A stretch of 64,000 nucleotides of DNA. It comes from Streptomyces ochraceiscleroticus. GTDB taxonomy: Bacteria; Actinomycetota; Actinomycetes; Streptomycetales; Streptomycetaceae. Below, piece after piece: positions 42,601 through 51,109 of the stretch. Location: assembly GCF_000720485.1 (NCBI RefSeq), contig NZ_JOAX01000013.1:124001-188000 (forward strand), given 5' to 3'. The notes beneath the pieces were generated by a model. That model was not told the origin of the DNA, made no database searches, and saw only the letters and a list, made by a program, of their open reading frames with translations. Within the stretch, counting starts at the first letter, position 1. Each line of letters opens with the position of its first letter. Made by a program: the position numbers and the translations under genes.

Positions 42601-44045
42601 GTGTGCACCGCACCCGCTCGGCCCCCGGCTGGAAGCGCACCGCGTATCTGCCGTTCGAGCCCAGCCGCGGCTTCCACGCCGCGGTCGGCCGCAGCGGCCA
42701 GGAGTGGGTGCTGTCGGTCAAGGGCGCGCCGGAGGAGGTGATCCAGCGCTGCACCACCCAGGAGGGGCGGCAGTTGGACCGCGCCGACCGCGAGGAGATC
42801 CTCGCCGAGGGCGAGAAGCTGGCCGCCGAGGGACACCGTGTCCTCGCGGTCGCCGAACGCCGCACGCTCAAGGACCCGACCACCGAGGGCAAACTCGCCG
42901 ACGAGACCGTCGGCAAGCTCGGCTTCCTCGGCTTCCTCGCCTTCTCCGACCAGGTACGCGGCACCGCTGCGGGCTCCGTGCAGGAACTCGCCGACGCCGG
43001 CGTGCACATCGTCATGATCACCGGCGACCACCCGCAGACCGCCGAGTCCATCGCCAAGGAACTCGGTGTCATCGACGGCCGCCGCGTCATCACCGGCGCC
43101 GAACTGGACGGGATGGACGACGCGGCACTGGACAGGGCACTGCCGAACGTCGGCGTCGTCGCCCGCTCCACGCCGGTGCACAAAGTACGCGTCGTCCAGG
43201 CGTTCCAGCGGCTGGGCCGTACGGTCGCCATGACCGGCGACGGCGCGAATGACGCGCCGGCCATCCGGATCGCCGATGTCGGCATCGCGCTCGGCGGCCG
43301 GGGCACCCCCGCGGCGCGCGCGGCCGCTGACCTGGTGGTCACCGACGACCGGCTGGAGACCATCCTCGCCGTGCTCATCGAGGGCCGGGCCATGTGGGCC
43401 TCGGTGCGCGAGGCGCTGGCCATGCTGGTCGGCGGCAACCTCGGCGAGATCGCCTTCACCGTCCTCGGCGCCACCGTCTCCGGCACCTCGCCTCTGACGG
43501 CCCGTCAACTCCTGCTGGTCAACCTCTTCACCGACCTGCTCCCGGCCATCGCGCTCGCCGTCCGCCGGCCGCATCCCGACGCCGCCGACCGGCTGCTCCG
43601 CGAGGGGCCGGAGGCGTCGCTGGGCGCCGCGCTGACCGACGAGACCGCGCAGCGGGCGCTCGCCACGGCGGCCGGCGCCGCCGCCGGCTGGCTCGCCGCG
43701 CGCCTCACCGGCCGCCCGGCCCGTGCCCGTACGGTCGCGCTCGCCGCGCTGGTCGCATCCCAGCTCGGCCAGACCCTGCTGATCGGCGGCCGGGACCGGT
43801 CCGTCGTGGCCTCCGCCGTCGGCTCGATGGCGGCCCTCGCGGCCGTCGTCCAGACCCCGGGCCTCAGCCACTTCTTCGGGTGCACCCCGCTCGGGCCGGT
43901 CGCCTGGACGATCGCCCTGGGCGCGGCCGGCGCGGCGACGGCGGGCTCGCCCTTCCTCCCGCCGCTGATCACCCGCATGGAGGCGCTGGCGACCCGGAAG
44001 AAGGGAGAACAGGTCCCGGCTACGGCTACGGTTACGGCTCCGTGA
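39603..44045 (+). CDS. CtpI-like P-type cation-transporting ATPase with degenerate N-terminal half
   Basis: This very long P-type ATPase has about 1480 residues, whereas ordinary P-type ATPases have 650-950. The C-terminal half has the full machine: ADESALTGESLPVAKD (actuator), VASVPEGLPF in the fourth helix, the phosphorylated Asp933 in CFDKTGTLTHGQ, KGAPE (nucleotide domain) and MTGDGANDAPAIRIADVGIA. The ion-site motif is PEGLP, not CPC, so it is unlike heavy-metal pumps. The N-terminal half has an HMA-like fold without CxxC and a second, broken P-domain (VVLDTDALLTGG at Asp344). This architecture recalls mycobacterial CtpI. The start is uncertain: ATG 39603 after GGGGGG, or GTG 39627. The transported ion is unknown. 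The last 14 bases overlap the facing gene. Confidence 0.86.
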   Translation: MPGGGWRTVNVPGIGIVHTVVRTAASALGSQARPRTRIVGEHAHIAVRGLRDAEEATAAAVTAAVERRLAELPAVRWAAANAVLGHVVVALEGSTELLETAQALTEAVEAVEEEHGLTGPLPEHPLAPSDIRRAALSLALHAAAAPVATAAQLSRRTPLPVALSALVTIVDTQPALRRRATAVLGAANVDVALAGLSALAQAGAGGLPGLAVDAVRHTLRLAETAAHRDTWEAAAPRVAGTEEHARAAAAPGTPREVPLREGPVERYARRAGWVAGTVFAGTLAVTRRPAPAASAALATVPKPPWAAREAFAAILGRGLSLRGTLVADPGALRRLDRVGTVVLDTDALLTGGHLLADLAPLDPERSTGDLAATAYRLFDGRHPTAAHEDDGWSLAPLGEPGSGEEADAAARLRGAGAQHVLALTHEGRTRALAAVVPELHEIAEGLVTAGRRPGLTVLAAGAHADHVALSDAHGTVPGGDRLAAAVRDAQRDGRGVLLISRDRAALAAADVGAGVTGRDGVLPWGADLYLGADLAQAAVLVAACGAARPVSQRGVRLAQAAAVVGAVATLAGRRRRGLAARSLLAVNAAAALGMAQGVWAAAQALRTSGTPIRARQPWHAMTPETVLDLTDGTEDGLSTRQARSRTRTAWEHVQQPSLVRAVATETANPLTPVLLGGAALSAGVGALLDAYIIVGVTLLSGCIGGVQRYLADRAVADLHRRSAVMALALRDGEERRLPSEELVAGDVVALAAGDVVPADCRLLTARGLEADESALTGESLPVAKDVAPVLASDVADRTSMAYEGTTVAAGRARAVVVATGAATEAGRGAQAGRGAAAPVGVERRLAQITRTTLPVALGAAATLMTVGLLRGRPARETVGAGVGLAVASVPEGLPFLVSAAQLAAARRLSAQGVLVRDPRTIEAVGRTDVLCFDKTGTLTHGQIALSAVSADGRNLALERLTPAHEDVLAAGLRATPRRRRKQPFAHVTDSAVVSGAEEAGVHRTRSAPGWKRTAYLPFEPSRGFHAAVGRSGQEWVLSVKGAPEEVIQRCTTQEGRQLDRADREEILAEGEKLAAEGHRVLAVAERRTLKDPTTEGKLADETVGKLGFLGFLAFSDQVRGTAAGSVQELADAGVHIVMITGDHPQTAESIAKELGVIDGRRVITGAELDGMDDAALDRALPNVGVVARSTPVHKVRVVQAFQRLGRTVAMTGDGANDAPAIRIADVGIALGGRGTPAARAAADLVVTDDRLETILAVLIEGRAMWASVREALAMLVGGNLGEIAFTVLGATVSGTSPLTARQLLLVNLFTDLLPAIALAVRRPHPDAADRLLREGPEASLGAALTDETAQRALATAAGAAAGWLAARLTGRPARARTVALAALVASQLGQTLLIGGRDRSVVASAVGSMAALAAVVQTPGLSHFFGCTPLGPVAWTIALGAAGAATAGSPFLPPLITRMEALATRKKGEQVPATATVTAP

Positions 44046-45624
44046 GTTCGGTCGCCACCTCGATGACGGCGGGCCGGCCGCTGCCGAGCGCGTCCTTCAG
44101 GGCGCGCACGAAGTCCTCGCCGGTCCGCACGGCGCTCGCCGCGACCCCGTAACCCCCGGCGAGCTGGACGAAGTCGATGCCGGGCACGTCCATGCCCGGC
44201 GTCTCCCCGGAGTCCAGCACCTTGGAGAACCAGCGCAGCGCACCGTACGTACCGTTGTTGAGGATCACGATGATCACCGGGATGCCGTACCGGGCGGCCG
44301 TCCACAGCGCCGTGATGCCGTAGTTCGCCGACCCGTCGCCGATCAGCCCGATCACCTGCCGCTCGGTGTGCGCCAGTTGCGCGCCGACGGCGGCCGGCAG
44401 GCCGAAGCCCAGTCCGCCGGAGGCCGGGAAGAAGTAACTGCCCGGCAGTGACAGATCCAGCTGCGCCCAGAACGCGCCGGTCGTCGAGGTGGACTCCTTC
44501 ACGTACACCGCGTCCTGGGGCGCGTTCCTGCGCAGCAGCGCGAACAGCTCCTCCGGATGCAGCCGGTCGCCGGACGCGGCAGCGGGCGGGGTCCGGAAGC
44601 CCGGCAGTGGCGGCAGAGCCGGGCGCCGCCCGCCGGTCACCGCGTCCGCCACCCGCGCCAGCGCGTCCCGCACCCCGCCGACCAGCGCCTCGCCCATCGG
44701 CGCCCGCGCGGCCTCGCCCGGGTTACTGGTGAGGTGGATCAGCCGCGCGCCCTCGGGCAGATACGCGCCGGGCACGAACTGGTGGTACCGGAACACCGGA
44801 GCCCCGGCCACCAGGATCACATCGTGCCCGGCCAGCGCGTCGCTCACGCCCTGTACGGCGGCGGGCAGCACCCCGCGGAAGGCGGGGTGCCGGGTGGGGA
44901 ACGGGCAGCGGGACGCCGAGGGCGCGATCCACACCGGCGCGCTCAGCTTCTCCGCCAGCCGTACCGCGTCGACATTGGCCTCCTCGGCGTCGGCCTCGGG
45001 GCCCAGCACCAGCACCGGGTTCTCGGCCTCGTCCAGGGCCGCCACCAGCTCGTCGAGCTGCGCCCCGCTCAGTGAGCCGGCCGCGGCCGTCCGACGCATC
45101 GTCAGGTGCCGGACACCCTCCGGCGCTTCCTGCGCCCAGTCGTCGTACGGCACCGACACATACACCGGCCCCTTGGCCGGCAGATTCGCCAGATGGACCG
45201 CCTGGCTGAGCGCGCGCGGCACGTCCGCCGCACAGGCGGGCTCGCAGGCCCACTTGACCAGCGGCTTCGGCAGCGCGGGCGCGTCCACGTTCGCCAGCAT
45301 GACTTCCTGGCCGACCGTGGATCGCACCTGCTGGCCCGCGGTGATGACCAAGGGGCTGTGCGCGTACACGGAGTTGGCGAGCATGCCCATCGCATTGCCG
45401 GTGCCGGCGGCCGCGTGCAGATTCACGAACGCGGCGCCGCCGCGGGCCTGCGCGTACCCGTCGGCCATCGCCAGCACCGCCCCCTCGTGCAGCCCGAGGA
45501 CGTATCGGAAGTCACCCGGCAGCCCGGCGAGGAACGGCAGCTCGTTCGAGCCCGGATTGCCGAAGACCGTCGTCAGGCCGTGCGCCCGGAGCAGCTCGTA
45601 CGTCGCGTCCCTCACGGTGGCCAT
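44032..45624 (-). CDS. mdlC: Benzoylformate decarboxylase (ThDP-dependent)
   Basis: This 530-residue thiamine diphosphate enzyme turns benzoylformate (phenylglyoxylate) into benzaldehyde and CO2, the central step of mandelate degradation. GNPGSNE gives Ser26, LHEGAV gives Glu47 and FVNLHAAAG gives His70, the same numbers as the active-site residues of the well-studied Pseudomonas enzyme. CPFPTRHPAFRG supplies the second catalytic His. The cofactor motif GDGSANYGITALWTAARYG is near residue 430. The ATG after GAGGAG is chosen. It is divergent from an aromatic-acid transporter, and a benzaldehyde-type dehydrogenase lies about 5 kb to the right. The mandelate dehydrogenase gene is not in the window. 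Confidence 0.92.
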   Translation of the reverse strand: MATVRDATYELLRAHGLTTVFGNPGSNELPFLAGLPGDFRYVLGLHEGAVLAMADGYAQARGGAAFVNLHAAAGTGNAMGMLANSVYAHSPLVITAGQQVRSTVGQEVMLANVDAPALPKPLVKWACEPACAADVPRALSQAVHLANLPAKGPVYVSVPYDDWAQEAPEGVRHLTMRRTAAAGSLSGAQLDELVAALDEAENPVLVLGPEADAEEANVDAVRLAEKLSAPVWIAPSASRCPFPTRHPAFRGVLPAAVQGVSDALAGHDVILVAGAPVFRYHQFVPGAYLPEGARLIHLTSNPGEAARAPMGEALVGGVRDALARVADAVTGGRRPALPPLPGFRTPPAAASGDRLHPEELFALLRRNAPQDAVYVKESTSTTGAFWAQLDLSLPGSYFFPASGGLGFGLPAAVGAQLAHTERQVIGLIGDGSANYGITALWTAARYGIPVIIVILNNGTYGALRWFSKVLDSGETPGMDVPGIDFVQLAGGYGVAASAVRTGEDFVRALKDALGSGRPAVIEVATELTEP

Positions 45625-45712
45625 CGATTCTCCTCTTCCCGCGCCGATGATGGGCCTCACGGTAGGAGCGGCACGGCGCACGGGTACAGATCCACTGACT
45701 CACGCACAGCCA

Positions 45713-45773
45713 TTGACAGCCGCCGGGTGCGGCCCGACACTCATGCCACTCGCTCGGTGAATGAGAGTTCACC
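45713..45773 (+). promoter_or_regulatory. Promoter and inverted repeat upstream of the aromatic-acid transporter
   Basis: TTGACA (45713-45718) and GACACT (45736-45741) are 17 bases apart. GGTGAA (45756-45761) and TTCACC (45768-45773) form a perfect dyad with a 6-base spacer, close after the predicted start of transcription. It lies in the 211-base gap between the divergent decarboxylase and transporter genes, so one regulator may serve both. No regulator gene adjoins. Confidence 0.45.
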
Positions 45774-45835
45774 AGGCGAACGACGATGAAACAAGAGCCG
45801 ATGTGTCGATCCGCCGCACAGATTCCAGGGACACC

Positions 45836-47218
45836 ATGACTTCCTCCGGCACGACCGGGCCAGGCCGCCCGACCGCCGACCGCCCGCACCACACCTTCCG
45901 CACGGTCTTCCCGGTCCTGGCCCTGTGCTGGCTGGCCGTCTTCTTCGACGGCATGGACGTCAACATCTACGGCGCCGTCATGCCGCACATGCTCGACGAC
46001 CCCGGCCTCGGACTCACCCCCGCGAGCGCCGGCTCGATCGGGAGCTGGACCGCCTTCGGCATGTTCTTCGGCGCGCTCGCCGCCGGTAACGTCACCGACT
46101 GGCTCGGCCGCCGCCCCACCCTCGTCGCCAGCGTCGTCCTCTTCTCCCTCGGCTCCGCGGTCTGCGCCCTCGCCGGCGATCCGACGCTCTTCGGCGCCGG
46201 CCGGTTCCTCGCCGGCATCGGCCTCGGCGGCCTCACCCCGCTGGCCCTCGCCATGGTGCTGGAGTTCGCGCCGCCCGGCCGGGCCGCGCTCACCACCGGC
46301 CTGCTGATGTCCTCGTACCACGCGGGCGGCATGGCGGCGACCGGTATCGGGCTCGGCCTGGCGCCCGCAGCGGGCTGGCGCGCCGTGTTCTGGGCGGGCG
46401 TGCTGCCCGCCCTCATCGCCGTACCGCTGCTCCTGAAGTACCTCCCCGAGTCGCCCGGCGTGCTCCTCGCGCGCGGCGACCGCACCCGGGCCGACGCCGT
46501 CGCCGACCGGTACGGCCTGCCCCGGCCCACCCCCGTCCAGGCCCCGGCCGCCGGCGCCAAGGGCCGCCTCGCCGCCGTCCGCGCGCTCTTCCACCCGGAG
46601 TCCCGCTGGGCCACCCTCCTGCTCTGGCTGGCCTCCTTCTGCGGCCTGGTGCTGGTGTACGGCATCTCCACCTGGCTGCCGCAGATGATGCGCGCTTCCG
46701 GCTACGGCCTCAGCTCGTCGGTGACCTTCCTGATGGTCATCAATGCGGGCGGGATCGTCGGCATGTTCGTCGCGGGCCGCGCCGCCGACCGCTTCGGCCC
46801 GGCAAAGATCTCCGCGCTCTGGTTCGCCCTCACCGCGGCCGGCGCGCTGCTCCTCAAGTCGCACCTGCCGCTCGGCGTCACCTACGCCGTCATCGCCCTC
46901 ACCGGCGTCGTACTCTTCAGCGCCCAGGTCATGGTCTACGCCGTCACCGGCACCGTCTACCGCGACAGCGAACGCGCCGCCGGGCTCGGCATGGTCACCG
47001 GCGTCGGCCGGATGGGCGCCGCCTTCGGCCCCTGGCTGATCGGCGTCCTCGCCGCCACCGGCAGCCAGACCATGGGCTTCACCGCCTTCGCCCTGGCCGG
47101 CCTCCTCGGCGCAGCCGCCATCGCCCTCGTCCCCCTGGCGCGCCGCAGGGGCGCGCCGGGGGTGACGGCACGTCAGACCGCTGCTACTGGAGGAGAGGCG
47201 GCACAGCGGCGGGGTTGA
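45836..47218 (+). CDS. MFS aromatic acid:H+ symporter (AAHS family)
   Basis: This 460-residue, 12-helix importer has AAHS marks: FFDGMDVNIYGAVMPHML in helix 1 (the D-G-x-D motif) and GNVTDWLGRRPTL after helix 2. Family members bring benzoate, 4-hydroxybenzoate and relatives into the cell with protons. The chosen ATG has GGGA upstream; the frame is open to 45761 but without a better site. It is divergent from benzoylformate decarboxylase, so uptake of mandelate, benzoylformate or benzoate is likely. Its last 35 bases overlap the end of the facing STAND ATPase gene. Confidence 0.87.
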   Translation: MTSSGTTGPGRPTADRPHHTFRTVFPVLALCWLAVFFDGMDVNIYGAVMPHMLDDPGLGLTPASAGSIGSWTAFGMFFGALAAGNVTDWLGRRPTLVASVVLFSLGSAVCALAGDPTLFGAGRFLAGIGLGGLTPLALAMVLEFAPPGRAALTTGLLMSSYHAGGMAATGIGLGLAPAAGWRAVFWAGVLPALIAVPLLLKYLPESPGVLLARGDRTRADAVADRYGLPRPTPVQAPAAGAKGRLAAVRALFHPESRWATLLLWLASFCGLVLVYGISTWLPQMMRASGYGLSSSVTFLMVINAGGIVGMFVAGRAADRFGPAKISALWFALTAAGALLLKSHLPLGVTYAVIALTGVVLFSAQVMVYAVTGTVYRDSERAAGLGMVTGVGRMGAAFGPWLIGVLAATGSQTMGFTAFALAGLLGAAAIALVPLARRRGAPGVTARQTAATGGEAAQRRG

Positions 47219-49310
47219 GGGTGTGGGCGATGCCGGTGTTCAGGTCGATGGTGCAGCCCGCGTCGAAGGCGCGCTGGTAGGCGTCCGCCCCGAGGGCTTC
47301 GCGGGTCTGTCGTTCGCAGACTTGGTGGGCGGCCACCACGGCGGGGACACCCGCCTGTGGCCGACCGAGTGTCTCCCACAGCTGCGCGGCCAGACCGAGC
47401 AGCCACGCGGCGTCCTGGCCCCGGCCCGTGGCGGTGGCGGCGCGGGCCAGTGCTTCCAGGGCCATGCCGGTGCCCACGCCGTCCCGCAGCCGGTGTTTGA
47501 CCAGCAGCGCGGCCCGGGCGTGCGCGTCGGCCTCCTGGAACCGGCCCAGCGCCAGCTCGGCCTGGGCGCGGACGAAGTCGCCCCAGGCGCGCATGCTGCG
47601 CTCGCCGTTGCGGTCGCAGGCAGCGCTCAGCTCGTCCAGCCAGGCGACGGCTTCCTCGAAGCGGCTCGATGCGACGAGCGAGTGGGTGAGGAGGACCAGG
47701 GCCGCCAGGGGGAGCAGGGTGAGTGGTTTCTCGCGCCAGTCCGTGGCGAGCAGGACCTCGGCCTGGGACACCGTCTGCGCCAGGTCGCCACGCAGCGCCA
47801 ACGCCCGCAGCTCGGTGGCGGCCGCGTAACGCCGCTCCGCGTCGCCGAAGTGCGCCGCCAGAGCGGTGCACTCGGCGGCCCGTGCCTCGAGGGCGGGCAG
47901 ATCGCCCAGGTGGAGCACCACTTGACCGCAGACGTACAGGGCCTTCACCCGGGCCGGGGAGGGGGTGGTGTCGGCGGCCAGGGCCTGGTCCAGGTAGTGC
48001 CGGCCCTCCCTAAGGAACCCGCAGCTGTACCAGAAGAACCACAGCGCCACCGTCATCTCCAGCGCGATGTGGCCCTCGGGCTCGGTCAGGCTGTACTCCA
48101 GCGCGGCGCGGAGGTTGTCGTGCTCGGCGGTCATCCGGTCGTACCAGGCGAACTGGTCGGGTCCGATCCAGGCGGCATCGCCCCAGCGGGCCAGGGCCAG
48201 GTAGTGGTCCCGGTGACGGCGGCGCAGCGTGTCCTCCTCGCCAAGACCGCGCAGCCAGTGGGCCCCGTACTCGCGGATGGTGTCCAGCATCCGGTAGCGC
48301 TCTCCGCCCCCGGTGGGCTGCCAGATCAGGATCGATTTCTCCGTCAGCGTGCCCAGGACGGCAGGGATCTGCTGGGCCGGGAGGTGGTCGTCGGCGCAGA
48401 CCTGCCGGGCCGTCTCGGCGTCGAAGCTGCCGGCGAAGACCGACAGCCGCGCCCACAGCAGCCGTTCGGCAGGCGTGCACAGCTGGTGGCTCCAGCCAAT
48501 CGCGGTGCGCAGGGCCTGGTGCCAGGGAGGTTCGGCGTCGCGGGCAATGCCGTCGGTGTCGCCCAGGACGGCGAAGCGGTCGTCCAGCCGTGCGGTCAGT
48601 TCCCGTACCGGCAGATCGCGCAGGCGGGCCGCGGCCAGTTCGATCGCCAGGGGCAGCCCGTCCAGCCGCCGGCACAGCCGTACCAGCTCCGCGCGGTCGG
48701 CATCGGTGACCGTGAAACCGGGCACCGCCTCCGTGGCGCGCATCGTCAGCAGGGCCACCGCGTCCGCCGTGCCCGCCCGCGCGTCGTCGGCCTCGGGCAC
48801 CGGCAACGGCTCGATGGACAGAATCCGTTCGCCCACGACGTTCAGGGTGCGGCGGCTGGTGGCCAGGACCCGCAGGCCGGGCGCCGCCCTCAGCAGCGCC
48901 TCGGCGGCGAACGCGCAGGCATCGGTCAGGTGCTCGCAGGTGTCCAGCACCAGCAGCAGCTCCCGCTCGGCCAGGTACTCCGCCAGCACGTCGATCATCG
49001 GGCGGGTGGTCTGATCGGCCAGCGGCAGGGCCTCGGCGATGGCGTGCGCCAGCAGATCGCCCTGCCGCAGCGGCGAGAGCTCCACCAGCCACGCCCCGTC
49101 ACGGAAGCGGGACTGGAGTGCGGTGGCGGCATTCAGCGCCACCCGGGTCTTCCCCACCCCGCCGACTCCGGTCAGCGTCACCAGCCGTGCGGGCCCCTCG
49201 CGCGAGGACCCCTCGAACAGCCGCTCAATCTCCGCCAGCTCCGCCCCACGATCGACCGTCCCCGTCCGCGGCCGGGGCAGATTCCCCACCCGCCGCTCCT
49301 CCGCCGCCAC
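47184..49310 (-). CDS. STAND/NB-ARC-type ATPase with TPR-like C-terminus (copy 2)
   Basis: This 708-residue paralogue of the ATPase at 16843 has Walker A GVGGVGKT (Lys54), Walker B LLLVLDTCEH, RLDGLPLAIELAAARL and the same PPWHQ-LRTAIGWSHQLCTPAE segment. A winged helix and a helical repeat region to the end (LNTGIAHTLNP) follow. No DNA-binding domain is visible. The start GTG at 49310 has AGGAGGG a few bases upstream, exactly as in copy 1, although an upstream in-frame start exists. It sits inside the aromatic gene region and may act as a local sensor, or may have been inserted there. A shared 25-bp block lies upstream at 49361-49385. Confidence 0.88.
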   Translation of the reverse strand: MAAEERRVGNLPRPRTGTVDRGAELAEIERLFEGSSREGPARLVTLTGVGGVGKTRVALNAATALQSRFRDGAWLVELSPLRQGDLLAHAIAEALPLADQTTRPMIDVLAEYLAERELLLVLDTCEHLTDACAFAAEALLRAAPGLRVLATSRRTLNVVGERILSIEPLPVPEADDARAGTADAVALLTMRATEAVPGFTVTDADRAELVRLCRRLDGLPLAIELAAARLRDLPVRELTARLDDRFAVLGDTDGIARDAEPPWHQALRTAIGWSHQLCTPAERLLWARLSVFAGSFDAETARQVCADDHLPAQQIPAVLGTLTEKSILIWQPTGGGERYRMLDTIREYGAHWLRGLGEEDTLRRRHRDHYLALARWGDAAWIGPDQFAWYDRMTAEHDNLRAALEYSLTEPEGHIALEMTVALWFFWYSCGFLREGRHYLDQALAADTTPSPARVKALYVCGQVVLHLGDLPALEARAAECTALAAHFGDAERRYAAATELRALALRGDLAQTVSQAEVLLATDWREKPLTLLPLAALVLLTHSLVASSRFEEAVAWLDELSAACDRNGERSMRAWGDFVRAQAELALGRFQEADAHARAALLVKHRLRDGVGTGMALEALARAATATGRGQDAAWLLGLAAQLWETLGRPQAGVPAVVAAHQVCERQTREALGADAYQRAFDAGCTIDLNTGIAHTLNPAAVPPLLQ

Positions 49311-49360
49311 GACTGCCCTCCTCGGCTCGGCCCCACGCAACCACGGCGTGCATCGGGAGG

Positions 49361-49385
49361 CAGCCTGTCCCAACACGCCACGCTG
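49361..49385 (-). promoter_or_regulatory. Conserved 25-bp block upstream of STAND ATPase copy 2
   Basis: Read on the minus strand it begins CAGCGTGGCG and ends CAGGCTG, matching 16781-16805 at 20 of 25 positions without gaps. It is 50 bases before the GTG start. The rest of the 232-base gap (49311-49542) shows no gene. Confidence 0.5.
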
Positions 49386-49542
49386 GGTAACCGTTGTCCA
49401 TCAAATGCCAGAAACCGCCGCAGCGCTGATCGCAAACGAGCGCGGCAGACCGGATGACGGCCGCTGCCGCACGCGATACGGAAGCGCCGGTCCGACGAGT
49501 CAGTGTCGTGCGAATCTCCAGGCGGAAGTTCGTTGGCAGGGC

Positions 49543-51003
49543 TCAGAACGGGTAGTGCGCCTGCTGTGTCGCGACCGTCAGCCAGCGGGTGCTGGAGAAT
49601 GCCTCGATGCCCCAGCGGCCGCCGAACCGTCCGTAACCGGAGTCCTTGATGCCGCCGAACGGTGCCTGCGGCTCGTCGCCCACGGACTGGTCGTTGACGT
49701 GCACGATGCCGGTACGGACACGGCGCGCGACGGCCAGCCCGTGCGTGGCGTTCTCGGTGAGGACGCCGCAGGTCAGGCCGTTCTCCGTGTCATTGGCCAG
49801 GGCGATGGCCGCGTCGTCGTCGGCGAACGTCTCGATGACGCAGACCGGGCCGAACGCCTCGCCGTAGTAGAGCTCCATCTCCTTGGTGACGCCGGTCAGC
49901 ACGGTCGCCGGGTGCACCGCGCCCTCCGGCGCCCCGCCCCCGGCCAGTACCGTGGCGCCCTTGTCCACCGCGTCCTGCACCAGCGCCGCGACGCGCTCCG
50001 CGGCCGCCGGGCTGACCAGCGGCCCGACGACGGTGCCCGGCTCGCGCGGGTCACCGGCCGGCAGCGTCGCGACCTTCGCGGTGAACTTCCGCGTGAACTC
50101 CTCCGCGAGGCTCTCGTGCACGAGGATCCGGTCGCCGGACATGCAGATCTGACCCGCGTTCATGAACACGCCGAAGGTGACCGCGTCGACCGCGTAGTCC
50201 ACGTCCGCGTCGTCCAGCACGAGGATCGCGTTCTTGCCGCCCAGCTCCAGCACGGCGGGCTTGAGGTGCTTCGCCGCGTGGGTGCCGATGATCCGGCCGA
50301 CCCCGGTCGAGCCGGTGAAGTTGACGGCCCGTACGCGCGCGTCGGCGATCAGCGTCTCGGCGACGACGGCCGCGTCCTCGGGGGCGTTGGTGACCACGTT
50401 CAGTACGCCGTCCGGGAGCCCCGCCTCGCGCAGCACGTCGGCGACGAACAGCCCGCAGGCCAGCGGCGCGTCCTCGCTCGGCTTGACCACGACGGTGTTG
50501 CCCGCGGCGAGCGGCGCGGCGACGGCACGCACTCCGAGGATCAGCGGCGCGTTCCACGGCGCGAACGCCCCGACGACACCCAGCGGTTCGCGTACCGCCA
50601 TGCCCAGCGCGCCGCTCTCCTGCGTGCTGAGCACCTCGCCGCGCGGCGCGGTGATCGCGGCGGCCGCCTCGCGCAGCACGTTCGCGGCGAGCGCGACGTT
50701 GAAGTGCGCCCACGGCGCCGTACCGCCGACCTCCTGCGCCATCAGCTCGACGGCCTGCTCACCCTTGGCGTCGAGCAGGTCGGCGGCCTTGAGGAAGATG
50801 GCCCGGCGGGCGAACGGGGCGAGCGCGGCCCACGCGGGGAAGGCCGCGTCCGCGGCGTCCACGGCCCGCGTGATGTCCTCCGGCCCGCCGGCGGCGACGG
50901 TCGCGTACACCTCACCGGTGAACGGGCTGATGTCCTCGGTCGTACGTCCGGAGGCGGCGGGCACGTCCTTGCCGCCGATGAAGAGTTCGCGCGTGGTGGC
51001 CAT
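49543..51003 (-). CDS. Aldehyde dehydrogenase, benzaldehyde/vanillin dehydrogenase-like
   Basis: This 486-residue NAD(P)-dependent ALDH has FAPWNAPLILGVRAVAAPLA (cofactor), the catalytic Glu in LELGGKNAILVLDDAD, the nucleophile Cys in FMNAGQICMSGDR, and VNDQSVGDEPQAPFGGIKDS near the end. The length and motif spellings resemble vanillin, benzaldehyde and salicylaldehyde dehydrogenases. With benzoylformate decarboxylase nearby it would oxidise benzaldehyde to benzoate. The start ATG has no evident ribosome-binding site (tcattgaccgc upstream), so a leaderless transcript is possible. Substrate assignment is by context. Confidence 0.86.
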   Translation of the reverse strand: MATTRELFIGGKDVPAASGRTTEDISPFTGEVYATVAAGGPEDITRAVDAADAAFPAWAALAPFARRAIFLKAADLLDAKGEQAVELMAQEVGGTAPWAHFNVALAANVLREAAAAITAPRGEVLSTQESGALGMAVREPLGVVGAFAPWNAPLILGVRAVAAPLAAGNTVVVKPSEDAPLACGLFVADVLREAGLPDGVLNVVTNAPEDAAVVAETLIADARVRAVNFTGSTGVGRIIGTHAAKHLKPAVLELGGKNAILVLDDADVDYAVDAVTFGVFMNAGQICMSGDRILVHESLAEEFTRKFTAKVATLPAGDPREPGTVVGPLVSPAAAERVAALVQDAVDKGATVLAGGGAPEGAVHPATVLTGVTKEMELYYGEAFGPVCVIETFADDDAAIALANDTENGLTCGVLTENATHGLAVARRVRTGIVHVNDQSVGDEPQAPFGGIKDSGYGRFGGRWGIEAFSSTRWLTVATQQAHYPF

Positions 51004-51109
51004 GCGGTCAATGATGCCAGGGCACTCTGAGGAGCCGTATGGGGTGCCGTGCGGGTGAAGCCCCCGCCGTTCTCCGCGGACCTGCGCCACGCCCGGGTAC
51101 AGAAGTCCC

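Noticed and set aside
39750..43871. A 1373-codon open frame on the minus strand inside the P-type ATPase
   Set aside because: It is a shadow of G/C third-position bias: the product is a Gly/Arg/Asp/Val-rich string with no domain, and the plus strand has all P-type motifs.
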